Below are positions 1-7,734 of a stretch of 41,187 nucleotides of DNA, in pieces. Both the position numbers and the translations under genes were made by a program. The stretch comes from an uncultured Selenomonas sp. (GTDB lineage: Bacteria; Bacillota; Negativicutes; Selenomonadales; Selenomonadaceae), in contig CAMVGU010000028.1 of the NCBI GenBank assembly GCA_947167105.1, positions 1 through 41,187 of the forward strand, in the 5' to 3' direction. Under the pieces are notes generated by a model. It was given only the letters and a program-made list of their open reading frames with translations, made no database searches and was not told where the DNA came from. The stretch's first letter is position 1. Every line of letters begins with the position of its first letter.

Positions 1-59
<59 letters not shown>

Positions 60-65
60 AAAAAC

Positions 66-94
66 ATTGTCACGCCAAACTGCCCCTTTGTCAA
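66..94 (-). promoter_or_regulatory. Sigma-70-type promoter reading leftward into the CCTG tract
   Basis: On the minus strand TTGACA (89-94) and GACAAT (66-71) are separated by exactly 17 bases. The -35 is perfect and the -10 matches 4 of 6. The predicted start is near 59, at the edge of the repeat. The gene served would lie to the left of the window and is not visible. Confidence 0.5.
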
Positions 95-204
95 TACTTT
101 TTTAGCAGTTTTTTCACTGCCACTTCCTGTCAGTCTATCATACCATGCTGGTACATGCAACAATTTATTTTGACACAGTTTCGGTTTCTAAAACTTTTTT
201 TGAC

Positions 205-702
205 TCAGCTACGCCTGTCTTTCATATCTTCTGATATAAGCTCTTCCAGACGCCCAACGGTCATGTCCTTTTCCGAGTAAATCTTTAGTCCTGCCTTGGC
301 AAGGAGCGCTGCGGTGACACCGGGGCCTTTTACATATTTGCCGGTGAAGCTGCCATCATGTACGCGGCGCACTCCGCAAGAAGGACTGCCTTCTTTCAGG
401 ATGGCGACCTTGGCGTGATAGGCCTCCGCTATTTTTATGACCTTGTCCGCGCCTGCCAGCAGATATGAAGTAGTGTCCATGCCATTGGCATCCATAGCCC
501 TGGCCCTGCCGGCAATGACTTTCCTGCCCGTACCGCCCTGTATTTCCATAGGCGGGCGCGGCACAGGCAGCATCGCGAAGCACTCCGGGCAAATCGCGAT
601 AAAGCGACCCCGCTTGTTGTATTCCAGCAGCAACTCATGGGCATTCGAGCCGCCCGAATATTTCACCTTATGCCCCAGCAAGCAGGCACTTACCAATATC
701 AT
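205..702 (-). CDS. DUF523 family protein
   Basis: The 165-residue product is a full-length DUF523 (YbbK-like) protein. It begins MILVSACLLG and keeps the conserved cysteines: one near the N-terminus, the CPEC motif around residue 38 and the SPSCG motif around residue 107. The conserved cysteines suggest a metal or redox role, but the biochemical function of the family is not established. The ATG is preceded by a strong GGGGAGG ribosome site. A promoter at 754-782 makes it a single-gene unit. The gap to the left (95-204) holds a few small A/T-rich hairpins but no clear strong terminator. Confidence 0.9.
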   Translation of the reverse strand: MILVSACLLGHKVKYSGGSNAHELLLEYNKRGRFIAICPECFAMLPVPRPPMEIQGGTGRKVIAGRARAMDANGMDTTSYLLAGADKVIKIAEAYHAKVAILKEGSPSCGVRRVHDGSFTGKYVKGPGVTAALLAKAGLKIYSEKDMTVGRLEELISEDMKDRRS

Positions 703-753
703 AGCCTGTACCTCCCCTGCAGCACAAACTAAGTAATATCCTAATTTTTCTTT

Positions 754-782
754 ATCATATCATAAACCAGGCATATTTTCAA
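754..782 (-). promoter_or_regulatory. Promoter of the DUF523 gene
   Basis: Minus-strand TTGAAA (777-782), a 17-base spacer and TATGAT (754-759) lie about 50 bases before the DUF523 start codon. The -35 overlaps the left edge of the tyrA terminator. Confidence 0.6.
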
Positions 783-818
783 CAAGAAAGGCAGGTGCGT
801 TCTCAGACGCCCTGCCTT
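783..818 (-). terminator. Terminator after tyrA
   Basis: Just past the tyrA stop, the minus strand forms AAGGCAGG-GCGT paired with ACGC-CCTGCCTT with one bulged base, followed by a short T-rich stretch. It ends the ACT-DUF711-nth-GNAT-aroF-tyrA cluster. Confidence 0.65.
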
Positions 819-821
819 ATG

Positions 822-1709
822 TCAGTTTGGATCTATCTGCTCTTTTACTGCCTGCTCCAGCAAGCCATCACGGCGCTGCTTCGAGGCCAGGAAGTAGTCA
901 TGCATGGCCTGACGATCCTCACGCTCTATGGCCACTATGACCTCGCCAATGATGTCCTGCAGCTCGCGCAGGTTGCGCGTGATGGCAGGGCCATTCGTCA
1001 TGCAGATATCTGCCCACATATCTGCATTGGATGAAGCAATCCTGGTCGTATCCTTGAAACCTCCGCCAATCAGCTTGATGCAGCTCTCCATATCATCACC
1101 GCTGCGATTAAGCAGCGTAACCAATGCCGCAGCCGTGATATGCGGCACATGGCTGATGACTGAGGCACAGCGATCATGCCGGGCAATGTCCAGTGTCGTA
1201 AAATTCGCGCCCGTATGTTTAAGCACAGACATCAGTCTCTCGTGGACTTCCGGCGGCGCGCCTGTGTCTTCCACTATCACGTACGCCTTGCCACGGAAAA
1301 GATCCGGCCTGGCGGCTGTGACGCCGCTCCTCTCTCGTCCCGCCATCGGATGACCGGCGATATAGTAAATATCAGGCGGCAGTATTGCACTCAGCCGTTC
1401 CCAGAGATAACACTTTGTACTGCCGGCGTCAGTGATAACGGTGCCTTGCTTCAGGAAGGGCAGTATTTTCTTCACCATCGGCACAATCTGCAATACCGGC
1501 GGACTAAGAAACACAATATCCGCATCGCCGACCACCGTCTGCAGGTCTGCCGAAGCAAGGTCTACGGCGCCAAGCTCAACCGCCTTATCCATGGAAGCCT
1601 GGGTGCGGCAATGGCCGGTGATGTAGATTCCATTACCCATGGCCTGCTTCAGGCACAGTCCAAGGGAGCCGCCTATGAGGCCGACGCCGATTATAGCCAG
1701 CCTTATCAT
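822..1709 (-). CDS. tyrA: Prephenate dehydrogenase
   Basis: The enzyme oxidatively decarboxylates prephenate to 4-hydroxyphenylpyruvate with NAD(P), the tyrosine branch of aromatic amino acid synthesis. The 295-residue protein opens with a Rossmann nucleotide-binding motif (IIGVGLIGGS, residues 6-15). It carries the HPMAGRERSG segment near residue 140 that is typical of prephenate dehydrogenases. It ends after the helical dimerisation domain, so it lacks the C-terminal ACT domain found in longer homologues; feedback control, if any, would have to come from elsewhere. Its start overlaps the aroF stop by four bases, which implies translational coupling. A terminator follows at 783-818. Confidence 0.93.
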   Translation of the reverse strand: MIRLAIIGVGLIGGSLGLCLKQAMGNGIYITGHCRTQASMDKAVELGAVDLASADLQTVVGDADIVFLSPPVLQIVPMVKKILPFLKQGTVITDAGSTKCYLWERLSAILPPDIYYIAGHPMAGRERSGVTAARPDLFRGKAYVIVEDTGAPPEVHERLMSVLKHTGANFTTLDIARHDRCASVISHVPHITAAALVTLLNRSGDDMESCIKLIGGGFKDTTRIASSNADMWADICMTNGPAITRNLRELQDIIGEVIVAIEREDRQAMHDYFLASKQRRDGLLEQAVKEQIDPN

Positions 1710-2719
1710 ATCGTCCTGCCCATAACAGCTGCAATCTCCCTGAGTTCCTGCATGACTGCATTGAATTTACCCGGTTTCAAGCTCTGGTCGCCATCAGAGA
1801 GGGCTATCTCCGGATGTGGATGTACCTCGATAATCAGGCCGTCCGCACCGACTGCCACAGCCCCCCGGGCCATCGGCTGCACCATCTGCCAGCGGCCCGT
1901 GCCATGGCTCGGATCTACAATAACAGGCAAATGCGAAAGCTCCTTCACGGCAGCTACCGCAGAAAGATCCAGAGTATTGCGCGTGAAAGTCTCATAAGTG
2001 CGGATACCGCGCTCACAGAAAATAATCTGCTCATTGCCGCCTGCCGCGATGTACTCAGCCGCATTCAGCCACTCGCTGATGGTAGCAGACAGGCCGCGCT
2101 TCAGCATAACCGGCTTCTTCACCTTGCCCAGAGCCTTCAGGAGCTGGAAATTCTGCATATTGCGTGCGCCCACCTGATAAAGGTCTGCATACTCGCCCAC
2201 CAGGTCTATATCGTCCTTATCCACGATTTCCGTCACGACTTTCAGGCCGAATTCATCCGCCACCTGGCGCAGCATCTTCAGGCCATCCTCAGCCAGCCCC
2301 TGGAAGTCATAGGGGCTGGTACGCGGCTTGAAGGCGCCGCCCCGCAAGAACTGGGCACCGCCGTCCTTCACGGCCCTGGCTGCCTCACGCAGTTGCTCAA
2401 TGCTCTCCACGGAGCAGGGGCCGGCCATCACCACCAGCCGCTTGCCGCCCACCGGCACTCCCGCAACATCTATAACCGAATCCTCGGGATGGAATTCGCG
2501 GCTGACCAGCTTGTATTTCTCCGTGATGCGCACTGTCTTCTCGACACCGGACATCATGTTCATTTCAAGGTTAGCTATGGTCTTCTTGTCACCGATGACA
2601 CCGACAATAGTACGCTCCTCACCGGTAGACAGATGGGCCTTCAGGCCGACACGTTCCAGTTTCCGGGTAACTTTTGCCAAATCCTCCTGGGTTGCACCAG
2701 GGCTCATTACAATGATCAT
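1706..2719 (-). CDS. aroF: 3-deoxy-7-phosphoheptulonate (DAHP) synthase, type I-beta
   Basis: DAHP synthase condenses phosphoenolpyruvate and erythrose 4-phosphate in the first step of the shikimate pathway. The 337-residue protein has an N-terminal ferredoxin-like domain of about 70 residues (from MIIVMSPGATQ), which is the allosteric module of the I-beta subgroup. The TIM barrel that follows shows GPCSVES, GGAFKPRTSPYDFQGL and the IVDPSHGTGR metal/substrate motif. The start codon follows an AGGGGGAAAAG ribosome site. It is tightly linked to tyrA. Together they place entry and tyrosine-branch enzymes in one transcript. The family is unambiguous; which aromatic effector binds it cannot be read from the sequence. 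Confidence 0.95.
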   Translation of the reverse strand: MIIVMSPGATQEDLAKVTRKLERVGLKAHLSTGEERTIVGVIGDKKTIANLEMNMMSGVEKTVRITEKYKLVSREFHPEDSVIDVAGVPVGGKRLVVMAGPCSVESIEQLREAARAVKDGGAQFLRGGAFKPRTSPYDFQGLAEDGLKMLRQVADEFGLKVVTEIVDKDDIDLVGEYADLYQVGARNMQNFQLLKALGKVKKPVMLKRGLSATISEWLNAAEYIAAGGNEQIIFCERGIRTYETFTRNTLDLSAVAAVKELSHLPVIVDPSHGTGRWQMVQPMARGAVAVGADGLIIEVHPHPEIALSDGDQSLKPGKFNAVMQELREIAAVMGRTI

Positions 2720-2763
2720 ATCTTTTCCCCCTGCTTCTCTTCCGCTTTACCTTATTAACTCAC

Positions 2764-3219
2764 TCAGGCGTTTCTCATCATGGCGATTTCATCACAGTTC
2801 GGGAACTTCGGGCAGTCAATACATTCCTTCCAGACTTTATGGGGCAGTTCTTCCTTCGTAATTGTGCGGAATCCCAGCGTCTGGAAGAAGCCGGGCTTAT
2901 AAGTCAGGGTAAAGAACTGCTTCACCCCCAGTTCACGCCCCTCCATCAGCAGGCATTCCACGATATTTGCGCCGATGCCCTGGCGGGTGCAGTCCGGCGA
3001 GACAGCCATCGTGCGCACCTCGGCCATGCCATCCCACATCATGTGCAGGCCGCCTACACCCACCACCTTACCTGTCTCGTCCACAGCCACTACCATGTCC
3101 CGCAGCGACTCATACAGCGTATTGCGCGAGCGAGCCAGCATCACGCCCTGGGCCGCGTAATCCGCCACCAAATCATAAATGGGCTCAACATCCGCAAAGG
3201 TCGCCTTTCTGTATTCCAT
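2764..3219 (-). CDS. GNAT N-acetyltransferase, short ArgA-like
   Basis: This 151-residue GNAT enzyme transfers an acetyl group from acetyl-CoA. The segment VRTMAVSPDCTRQGIGANIV is the acetyl-CoA pyrophosphate-binding motif A. It resembles the short stand-alone amino-acid (glutamate) N-acetyltransferases found in many anaerobes in place of full-length ArgA, so a role in arginine synthesis is possible. That is inference, because no other arg gene is in the window. The C-terminus carries a cysteine cluster, C-x2-C-x5-C, around KECIDCPKFPNC, outside the usual GNAT core and possibly a metal site. It lies between nth and aroF with short gaps, so it is likely co-transcribed. Confidence 0.8.
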   Translation of the reverse strand: MEYRKATFADVEPIYDLVADYAAQGVMLARSRNTLYESLRDMVVAVDETGKVVGVGGLHMMWDGMAEVRTMAVSPDCTRQGIGANIVECLLMEGRELGVKQFFTLTYKPGFFQTLGFRTITKEELPHKVWKECIDCPKFPNCDEIAMMRNA

Positions 3220-3232
3220 AAAAATTCCTTCT

Positions 3233-3865
3233 TTAACTTTCTTTTCCTGGGCAAACCATGTTCAACGGGCACTCACCGCACAGCGGCTTCCTGGCCTTGC
3301 AGAGCCGGCGGCCATGCCAGATGAGCCAGTGGTGTGCATCCGACCACGCTTCCCTGGGAATGGCTTTCTGCAGCCCAAGCTCAACCTCCAGGGGCGTGGA
3401 GCCGGGAGCCAGTTGCAGACGGTTGGCAACGCGGAACACATGAGTATCTACCGCAATCGCCGGTTGATGAAAAGCCACGCTCATCACCACATTCGCTGTC
3501 TTGCGGCCCACACCGGGCAAGCGCTGCAAAGCCTCAAAATCAGCCGGCACCTCGCCGCCATGCTCCGTCAGCAGCATCTGGCAAGCTGCCAGGATATTCT
3601 TCGCCTTGTTATGATAAAGTCCGCAATCCTTGATTTCATTCTCCAGGGCTGCAAGGCCCATTTCCAGGATTGCTTCGGGCGTTGCAGCTTTCTGGAAAAG
3701 ACGCTCCGTCACCATATTCACGCGCTTGTCCGTACATTGCGCGGACAAGATGACTGCTATCAGCAGTTCAAAAGGATTCCGAAAGACCAGCGCCGGCTTG
3801 GCCCCACTGTACACCTCGGACAAAATGCGTATCTGCTCAGCTTTTATTTTCTTCGTGACCCGCAT
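3233..3865 (-). CDS. nth: Endonuclease III (DNA glycosylase/AP lyase)
   Basis: Endonuclease III removes oxidised pyrimidines from DNA and cleaves the abasic site. The 210-residue protein contains the helix-hairpin-helix LPGVGRKTANVV with the catalytic lysine, the downstream VDTHVFRV segment with the catalytic aspartate, and a C-terminal C-x6-C-x2-C-x5-C cluster for a [4Fe-4S] centre. The frame is open for 40 more codons upstream, into the DUF711 gene. The start at MRVTKK is preferred because it has a GAGGTG ribosome site four bases upstream and gives the usual family length. It lies 23 bases after the DUF711 gene, so co-transcription is likely. Confidence 0.95.
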   Translation of the reverse strand: MRVTKKIKAEQIRILSEVYSGAKPALVFRNPFELLIAVILSAQCTDKRVNMVTERLFQKAATPEAILEMGLAALENEIKDCGLYHNKAKNILAACQMLLTEHGGEVPADFEALQRLPGVGRKTANVVMSVAFHQPAIAVDTHVFRVANRLQLAPGSTPLEVELGLQKAIPREAWSDAHHWLIWHGRRLCKARKPLCGECPLNMVCPGKES

Positions 3866-3888
3866 AAAGCACCTCGCCTGGAACCAGA

Positions 3889-5250
3889 TCAGTTCGTCAG
3901 GCTGCGAACAGGTGCAGGGATGCGCCCGCCCCTGGCAATGAAAGCGGCAGAACTGTACTGGCTTCTGACCGGTACAATCGGGCAATAGCCCAAAAGACCG
4001 CCGAACTCCACCACATCCCCCACCTTCTTGCCGGGGACAGGAATGACACGTACAGCCGTCGTCTTGTTATTGATCATGCCGATGGCCGCCTCATCTGCGA
4101 TGATGCCGGATATGGTCGCGGCACTGGTATCGCCTTCAATGGCAATCATGTCAAGGCCAACAGAGCAAACGCAGGTCATGGCCTCCAATTTTTCAATGGA
4201 CAGGCTGCCCTTCTGCACTGCCGAAATCATGCCCTCATCCTCACTGACAGGGATAAACGCACCGGACAGGCCGCCGACATGGGAACTGGCCATCAGCCCT
4301 CCCTTCTTCACCGCATCATTGAGCATGGCAAGGGCCGCTGTCGTGCCCGGCGCACCGCAGGATTCCAGGCCCATTTCCTCCAGGATGCGGGCCACGCTGT
4401 CCCCCACATCTGCAGTCGGAGCCAGGGAAAGGTCAATGATGCCGAAGGGCACCCCCAGGCGTTTCGCTGCCTCCCGGGCCACCAACTGGCCCACCCGCGT
4501 AATCTTGAAGGCGGTCTTCTTGATGGTTTCCGCAATCTCCGCGCAGTCTGCCCCCTTCAAATCCTCCAGCGCATGCTTGACCACGCCAGGCCCGCTGACA
4601 CCCACATTGATAACGCGGTCGCCCTCGGACACGCCGTGGAAAGCCCCCGCCATAAAGGGATTATCCCCCGGCGCATTGCAGAACACGACAATCTTAGCGC
4701 AGCCCAGCGCCTGGCTGTCCCGTGTCAATTCGGCGGTGCGCTTGATGATTTCCCCCATATCGCGCACACAGTCCATATTGATGCCGGCCTTCGTGGAGCC
4801 AAGGTTCACGGACGAGCACACAATATCCGTCGTGGCCATCGCCTGGGGGATGCTCTTGATAAGGATTTCGTCACCATGTGTAAAGCCCTTCTCCACCAGC
4901 GCCGAAAAGCCGCCGATGAAATTCACGCCCACCGCCTTGCCTGCCCGATCCAGCGCCTCGGCCACAGGCACGAAGCTGTCAGTATGGCAGGAATCCGCCG
5001 CAATGGCAATCGGCGTCACAGAAATGCGCTTATGAATAATAGGGATACCGTACTCCGCCTCGATATCCTCGCCTGTCTTCACCAGGAATTCTGCCGACCT
5101 GGTTATCTTGTCATAGACATTCTGGCAGAACTGGTCAATATTAGGATGTGAGCAGTCACGCAGGGAGATGCCCATCGTAATGGTACGCACGTCGAGCTTA
5201 TTCTCCGTAATCATGCGGTTTGTTTCTATAATATCATCTACCGTTATCAC
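3889..5250 (-). CDS. PFL family protein (DUF711/UPF0210)
   Basis: The 453-residue product is a full-length member of the DUF711 (UPF0210, 'PFL family') group, whose reaction is not established. Visible family features include a glycine- and alanine-rich stretch with many conserved Asp and Asn residues, such as [28 protein letters not shown] and [16 protein letters not shown]. The start is GTG at 5248-5250, preceded by GGAGG seven bases away. The ACT-domain gene sits immediately upstream. That two-gene pairing is conserved widely in Firmicutes and suggests the small protein senses a ligand for this one. Confidence 0.9.
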   Translation of the reverse strand: MITVDDIIETNRMITENKLDVRTITMGISLRDCSHPNIDQFCQNVYDKITRSAEFLVKTGEDIEAEYGIPIIHKRISVTPIAIAADSCHTDSFVPVAEALDRAGKAVGVNFIGGFSALVEKGFTHGDEILIKSIPQAMATTDIVCSSVNLGSTKAGINMDCVRDMGEIIKRTAELTRDSQALGCAKIVVFCNAPGDNPFMAGAFHGVSEGDRVINVGVSGPGVVKHALEDLKGADCAEIAETIKKTAFKITRVGQLVAREAAKRLGVPFGIIDLSLAPTADVGDSVARILEEMGLESCGAPGTTAALAMLNDAVKKGGLMASSHVGGLSGAFIPVSEDEGMISAVQKGSLSIEKLEAMTCVCSVGLDMIAIEGDTSAATISGIIADEAAIGMINNKTTAVRVIPVPGKKVGDVVEFGGLLGYCPIVPVRSQYSSAAFIARGGRIPAPVRSLTN

Positions 5251-5264
5251 TCTGGGACCTCCGC

Positions 5265-5537
5265 TCAGATATTATGCATTACATTGAAGATATCCTGATG
5301 CTGCACCTTGATATCCAGGCCCATTTCCTCGCCCTTCGCCTTCAGATTCTTCTGCAGGTCAGTCAGGCGCATGCTACCATGCTCCGGCATCTCTGCAATC
5401 ATAACCATATTAAAGAAGCCGTCCATGATATTCTGATTGATGCTGAGTATGTTCACATCATTCTCGGCCAGCAGTTGGCTGGTCATCGCAATAATGCCCA
5501 CGCGATCCTTGCCGACTATCGTCACTACCAGTTTCAT
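5265..5537 (-). CDS. Small ACT domain-containing protein (UPF0237)
   Basis: The 90-residue protein is a single ACT domain, beginning [20 protein letters not shown] and containing the loop [22 protein letters not shown] domains bind amino acids or other small ligands and dimerise. In this family the protein is encoded next to the DUF711 protein, as here with a 14-base gap, so it is probably its regulatory partner. It is the first gene of the leftward cluster, and a hairpin-promoter element lies upstream at 5623-5660. Confidence 0.92.
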   Translation of the reverse strand: MKLVVTIVGKDRVGIIAMTSQLLAENDVNILSINQNIMDGFFNMVMIAEMPEHGSMRLTDLQKNLKAKGEEMGLDIKVQHQDIFNVMHNI

Positions 5538-5622
5538 TTACACATTTCCCCTTATTATCAAAACACTGCTCCAAAAGTGTAACATTGGAGGCGCATATCT
5601 AAAACAAAATTTCATGACTTGT

Positions 5623-5660
5623 ATTATAACGCAATTATTCAAGATTTGCTATAGGCAAAT
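5623..5660 (-). promoter_or_regulatory. Hairpin-plus-TATAAT promoter element before the ACT gene
   Basis: Read on the minus strand, an inverted repeat GATTTGC-n5-GCAAATC (5642-5660) is followed at once by TTGAAT and eight bases later by TATAAT (5623-5628). A close relative lies at 33501-33549 before the activase gene, with a compensating change in the stem. The TATAAT is a good -10, but the -35 is not clear at normal spacing, so the dyad may bind an activator. Confidence 0.5.
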
Positions 5661-5745
5661 CATTCCATTCAACGGTTTCCCCCAAGGGCATATTTATCCG
5701 GCTTAGATGGATTGCCAGTGTATGAGAAAAAAATCACATAGGTCA

Positions 5746-5774
5746 TTGACAAACGCTGTTTTAGTACCTATACT
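5746..5774 (+). promoter_or_regulatory. Promoter of the carboxyltransferase gene
   Basis: TTGACA (5746-5751), 17 bases and TATACT (5769-5774) form a near-consensus housekeeping promoter. It gives a leader of roughly 140 bases before the start codon at 5924. I see no recognisable riboswitch in that leader. Confidence 0.8.
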
Positions 5775-5923
5775 ATATTTGTGATGTAAATTTTGAGCAA
5801 ATGCTGCAAATCCAGTTACCATGCGGCTTTACAGCGCATATATTTCTGGATTTACCAGTTTTCCCACAGTCATGTTCCATATATAATTCTTATGGAACAA
5901 TAGCCAAGAGGAGAGTGTTATTT

Positions 5924-7309
5924 ATGGCAACAAATCCCGTAAAAATCACTGAGACCGTTCTGCGCGATGGCCATCAGTCCCTGGTCGCGACCCGCATGCG
6001 CATCAGCGACATGCTGCCGCAGCTGGAAGCACTTGACAGCATCGGTTACAATGCACTGGAAGCCTGGGGCGGCGCCACCTTCGATACCTGCCTCCGTTTC
6101 CTGGACGAAGATCCCTGGGAGCGCCTGGACACACTGAAAGCACACCTGAAGACCCCTATCCAGATGCTCCTGCGCGGGCAGAATCTCCTTGGCTACAACC
6201 ATTATTCCAATGATGTGGTGGAAAAATTCGTGCAGGCCGCCTCAAAGCATGGTATCGGCGTCTTCCGCATCTTCGACGCGCTGAATGATGTCCGTAACCT
6301 GAAAGTTGCCATCAACGCAGCACTGAACTGCCCGGAAAAGCCCCATGTACAGGGCTGCCTCGTCTACACCATCAGCCCGGTACACACCAATGAGAAATTC
6401 GTGGAGCTCGCCAAGGAACTGCAGGGCATGGGCTGCCATTCCGTCTGCATCAAGGATATGTCCGGCCTGCTGGAGCCCTATGTGGCCGAGGACCTGGTCA
6501 AGAAGCTGAAAGCCGCCCTCGATATTCCCATTGAGCTGCACACCCACTGCACCTCCGGTTTCGGTCATGCCACTTATTTGAAAGCCGTTGAAGCAGGCGT
6601 GGACATCATCGACTGCGCACTGGCTCCCTTCTCCAGCGATACCTCCCAGCCCTGCACCGAAACCATGGTTGCGGCCCTGGAAGGCACGGAGCGCGACACG
6701 GGGCTTGATCGTCAGGCCATGACCCCGATTTCCAAGCACTTCCTGAATGTGAAGAAGCGCATCATAGAAGAATTCGGACTGAAAGGCTATTTCGATATCA
6801 ACCCGAACGTGCTGGACTTCCAGATTCCCGGCGGCATGCTCTCCAACCTGGCTAACCAGTTGAAGGAAGCCGGCATGGAGGACAAGTATCAGGATCTGCT
6901 GGACGAAATGCCCCGCGTCCGCAAAGACGCAGGCTATCCGCCCCTCGTCACCCCCTCCTCCCAGATTGTCGGCACTATGGCCACCTTCAACGTCATCAGC
7001 GGCGAACGTTACAAGATGGTGCCCAATGAGTTCAAGGATCTTGTCCGCGGCAAGTTCGGCCGCACACCGGTCAAGGTCAGCAAGGAATTCCTGACCACCA
7101 CGCTGAAGATTGACGAGAAGGATATCATTGAGGACTGCTCCATCGAAGATGCCAAGGGCAAAACCTTCGAGCAGTTCAAGGCCGAGCTCATCGAAAAAGG
7201 CTATCTGAACCCCACCGATGAAGATGTGCTCTCCTACGCCTCCTTCCCCCAGGTCGCCGAAGAATTCTTCCAGAAGCACTACAACAAGATCACCGCTTAC
7301 AAGCGCTGA
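5924..7309 (+). CDS. Biotin-dependent carboxyltransferase subunit (PycB/OadA/transcarboxylase 5S type), no biotin domain
   Basis: This subunit moves a carboxyl group between a biotin carrier and pyruvate/oxaloacetate. The 461-residue protein starts with the TIM-barrel signature ETVLRDGHQSLVATRM. It keeps CIKDMSG with the lysine that becomes carboxylated, and ELHTHCTSGFG with metal-ligand histidines. The end, TDEDVLSYASFPQVAEEFF, matches the tail of the propionibacterial transcarboxylase 5S subunit. There is no C-terminal biotinyl domain or MKM motif, so a separate carrier protein is needed and is not in the window. The start was set at MATNPVK, behind AAGAGGAG, rather than at upstream in-frame codons. 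Whether it serves pyruvate carboxylation, oxaloacetate decarboxylation or transcarboxylation is open; propionate fermentation favours the last. Confidence 0.88.
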   Translation: MATNPVKITETVLRDGHQSLVATRMRISDMLPQLEALDSIGYNALEAWGGATFDTCLRFLDEDPWERLDTLKAHLKTPIQMLLRGQNLLGYNHYSNDVVEKFVQAASKHGIGVFRIFDALNDVRNLKVAINAALNCPEKPHVQGCLVYTISPVHTNEKFVELAKELQGMGCHSVCIKDMSGLLEPYVAEDLVKKLKAALDIPIELHTHCTSGFGHATYLKAVEAGVDIIDCALAPFSSDTSQPCTETMVAALEGTERDTGLDRQAMTPISKHFLNVKKRIIEEFGLKGYFDINPNVLDFQIPGGMLSNLANQLKEAGMEDKYQDLLDEMPRVRKDAGYPPLVTPSSQIVGTMATFNVISGERYKMVPNEFKDLVRGKFGRTPVKVSKEFLTTTLKIDEKDIIEDCSIEDAKGKTFEQFKAELIEKGYLNPTDEDVLSYASFPQVAEEFFQKHYNKITAYKR

Positions 7310-7330
7310 TTGCTGACGATTGACATGCAA

Positions 7331-7386
7331 AGACGGATAAGCCCCGGCTTAGTTATAAAAGCCGGGGCTTGTTCGTCTTTTTTTCA
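7331..7386 (+). terminator. Strong terminator after the carboxyltransferase gene
   Basis: A hairpin of about 20 base pairs has the core AAGCCCCGGCTT/AAGCCGGGGCTT (7339-7350 and 7359-7370). It extends outward as AGACGGAT pairing with GTTCGTCT through two G-T wobbles, and a T-run follows. Confidence 0.9.
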
Positions 7387-7399
7387 TATTATTGACTGC

Positions 7400-7434
7400 A
7401 AAAAATTGCCCCTGTCACCAAAAAGCGACAGGGG
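7400..7434 (-). terminator. Terminator after zapA
   Basis: On the minus strand CCCCTGTC/GACAGGGG (7409-7416 and 7427-7434) with a ten-base loop is followed by CAATTTTTT. It closes the pheS-pheT-zapA transcript and faces the terminator at 7331-7386. Confidence 0.85.
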
Positions 7435-7454
7435 GACCAAGTGACATTATTTCC

Positions 7455-7721
7455 TTATTTCTCGTCCAACAGTTCCATCAGCTCATCGTAATCATTTTTG
7501 AGCCGGTAGTATTCGTCCGCGAATTGCAGTGCAGTCATCACGGCAATTTTCTTGCCATCGAAGCTGCGCACGTTGCGTCCGGTGCGGCGCATCTGCTGGT
7601 CTACCAGCTTGGCAAGGTTCCGCATATAGTCCGGGTCATCCGTCTTCAAGGCGTAATTGTCACCGAAAATCTCAACGACTATGCGCTCCGGCTCCTTGGC
7701 ATTATCTTTTTCCTCTGCCAT
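7455..7721 (-). CDS. zapA: Cell division protein ZapA
   Basis: ZapA is a small cytoplasmic protein that bundles FtsZ filaments at the division ring. The 88-residue product has the family's N-terminal IVVEIFGDNYALKTDDPDYMRNLAKLVD region. A C-terminal helix (ALQFADEYYRLKNDYDELMELL) with coiled-coil character follows. The start at MAEEKD is chosen because GAGGTGA lies five bases upstream; the frame runs on into the end of pheT but would add an unrelated N-terminus. It follows pheT by 13 bases, an arrangement common in Firmicutes, so division-protein expression is tied to the T-box-controlled transcript. Confidence 0.88.
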   Translation of the reverse strand: MAEEKDNAKEPERIVVEIFGDNYALKTDDPDYMRNLAKLVDQQMRRTGRNVRSFDGKKIAVMTALQFADEYYRLKNDYDELMELLDEK

Positions 7722-7734
7722 ATTCTCACCTCGC

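Noticed and set aside
3866..3985. An N-terminal extension of endonuclease III by 40 residues.
   Set aside because: It overlaps the end of the DUF711 gene, is not family-like, and a GAGGTG ribosome site marks the later start.
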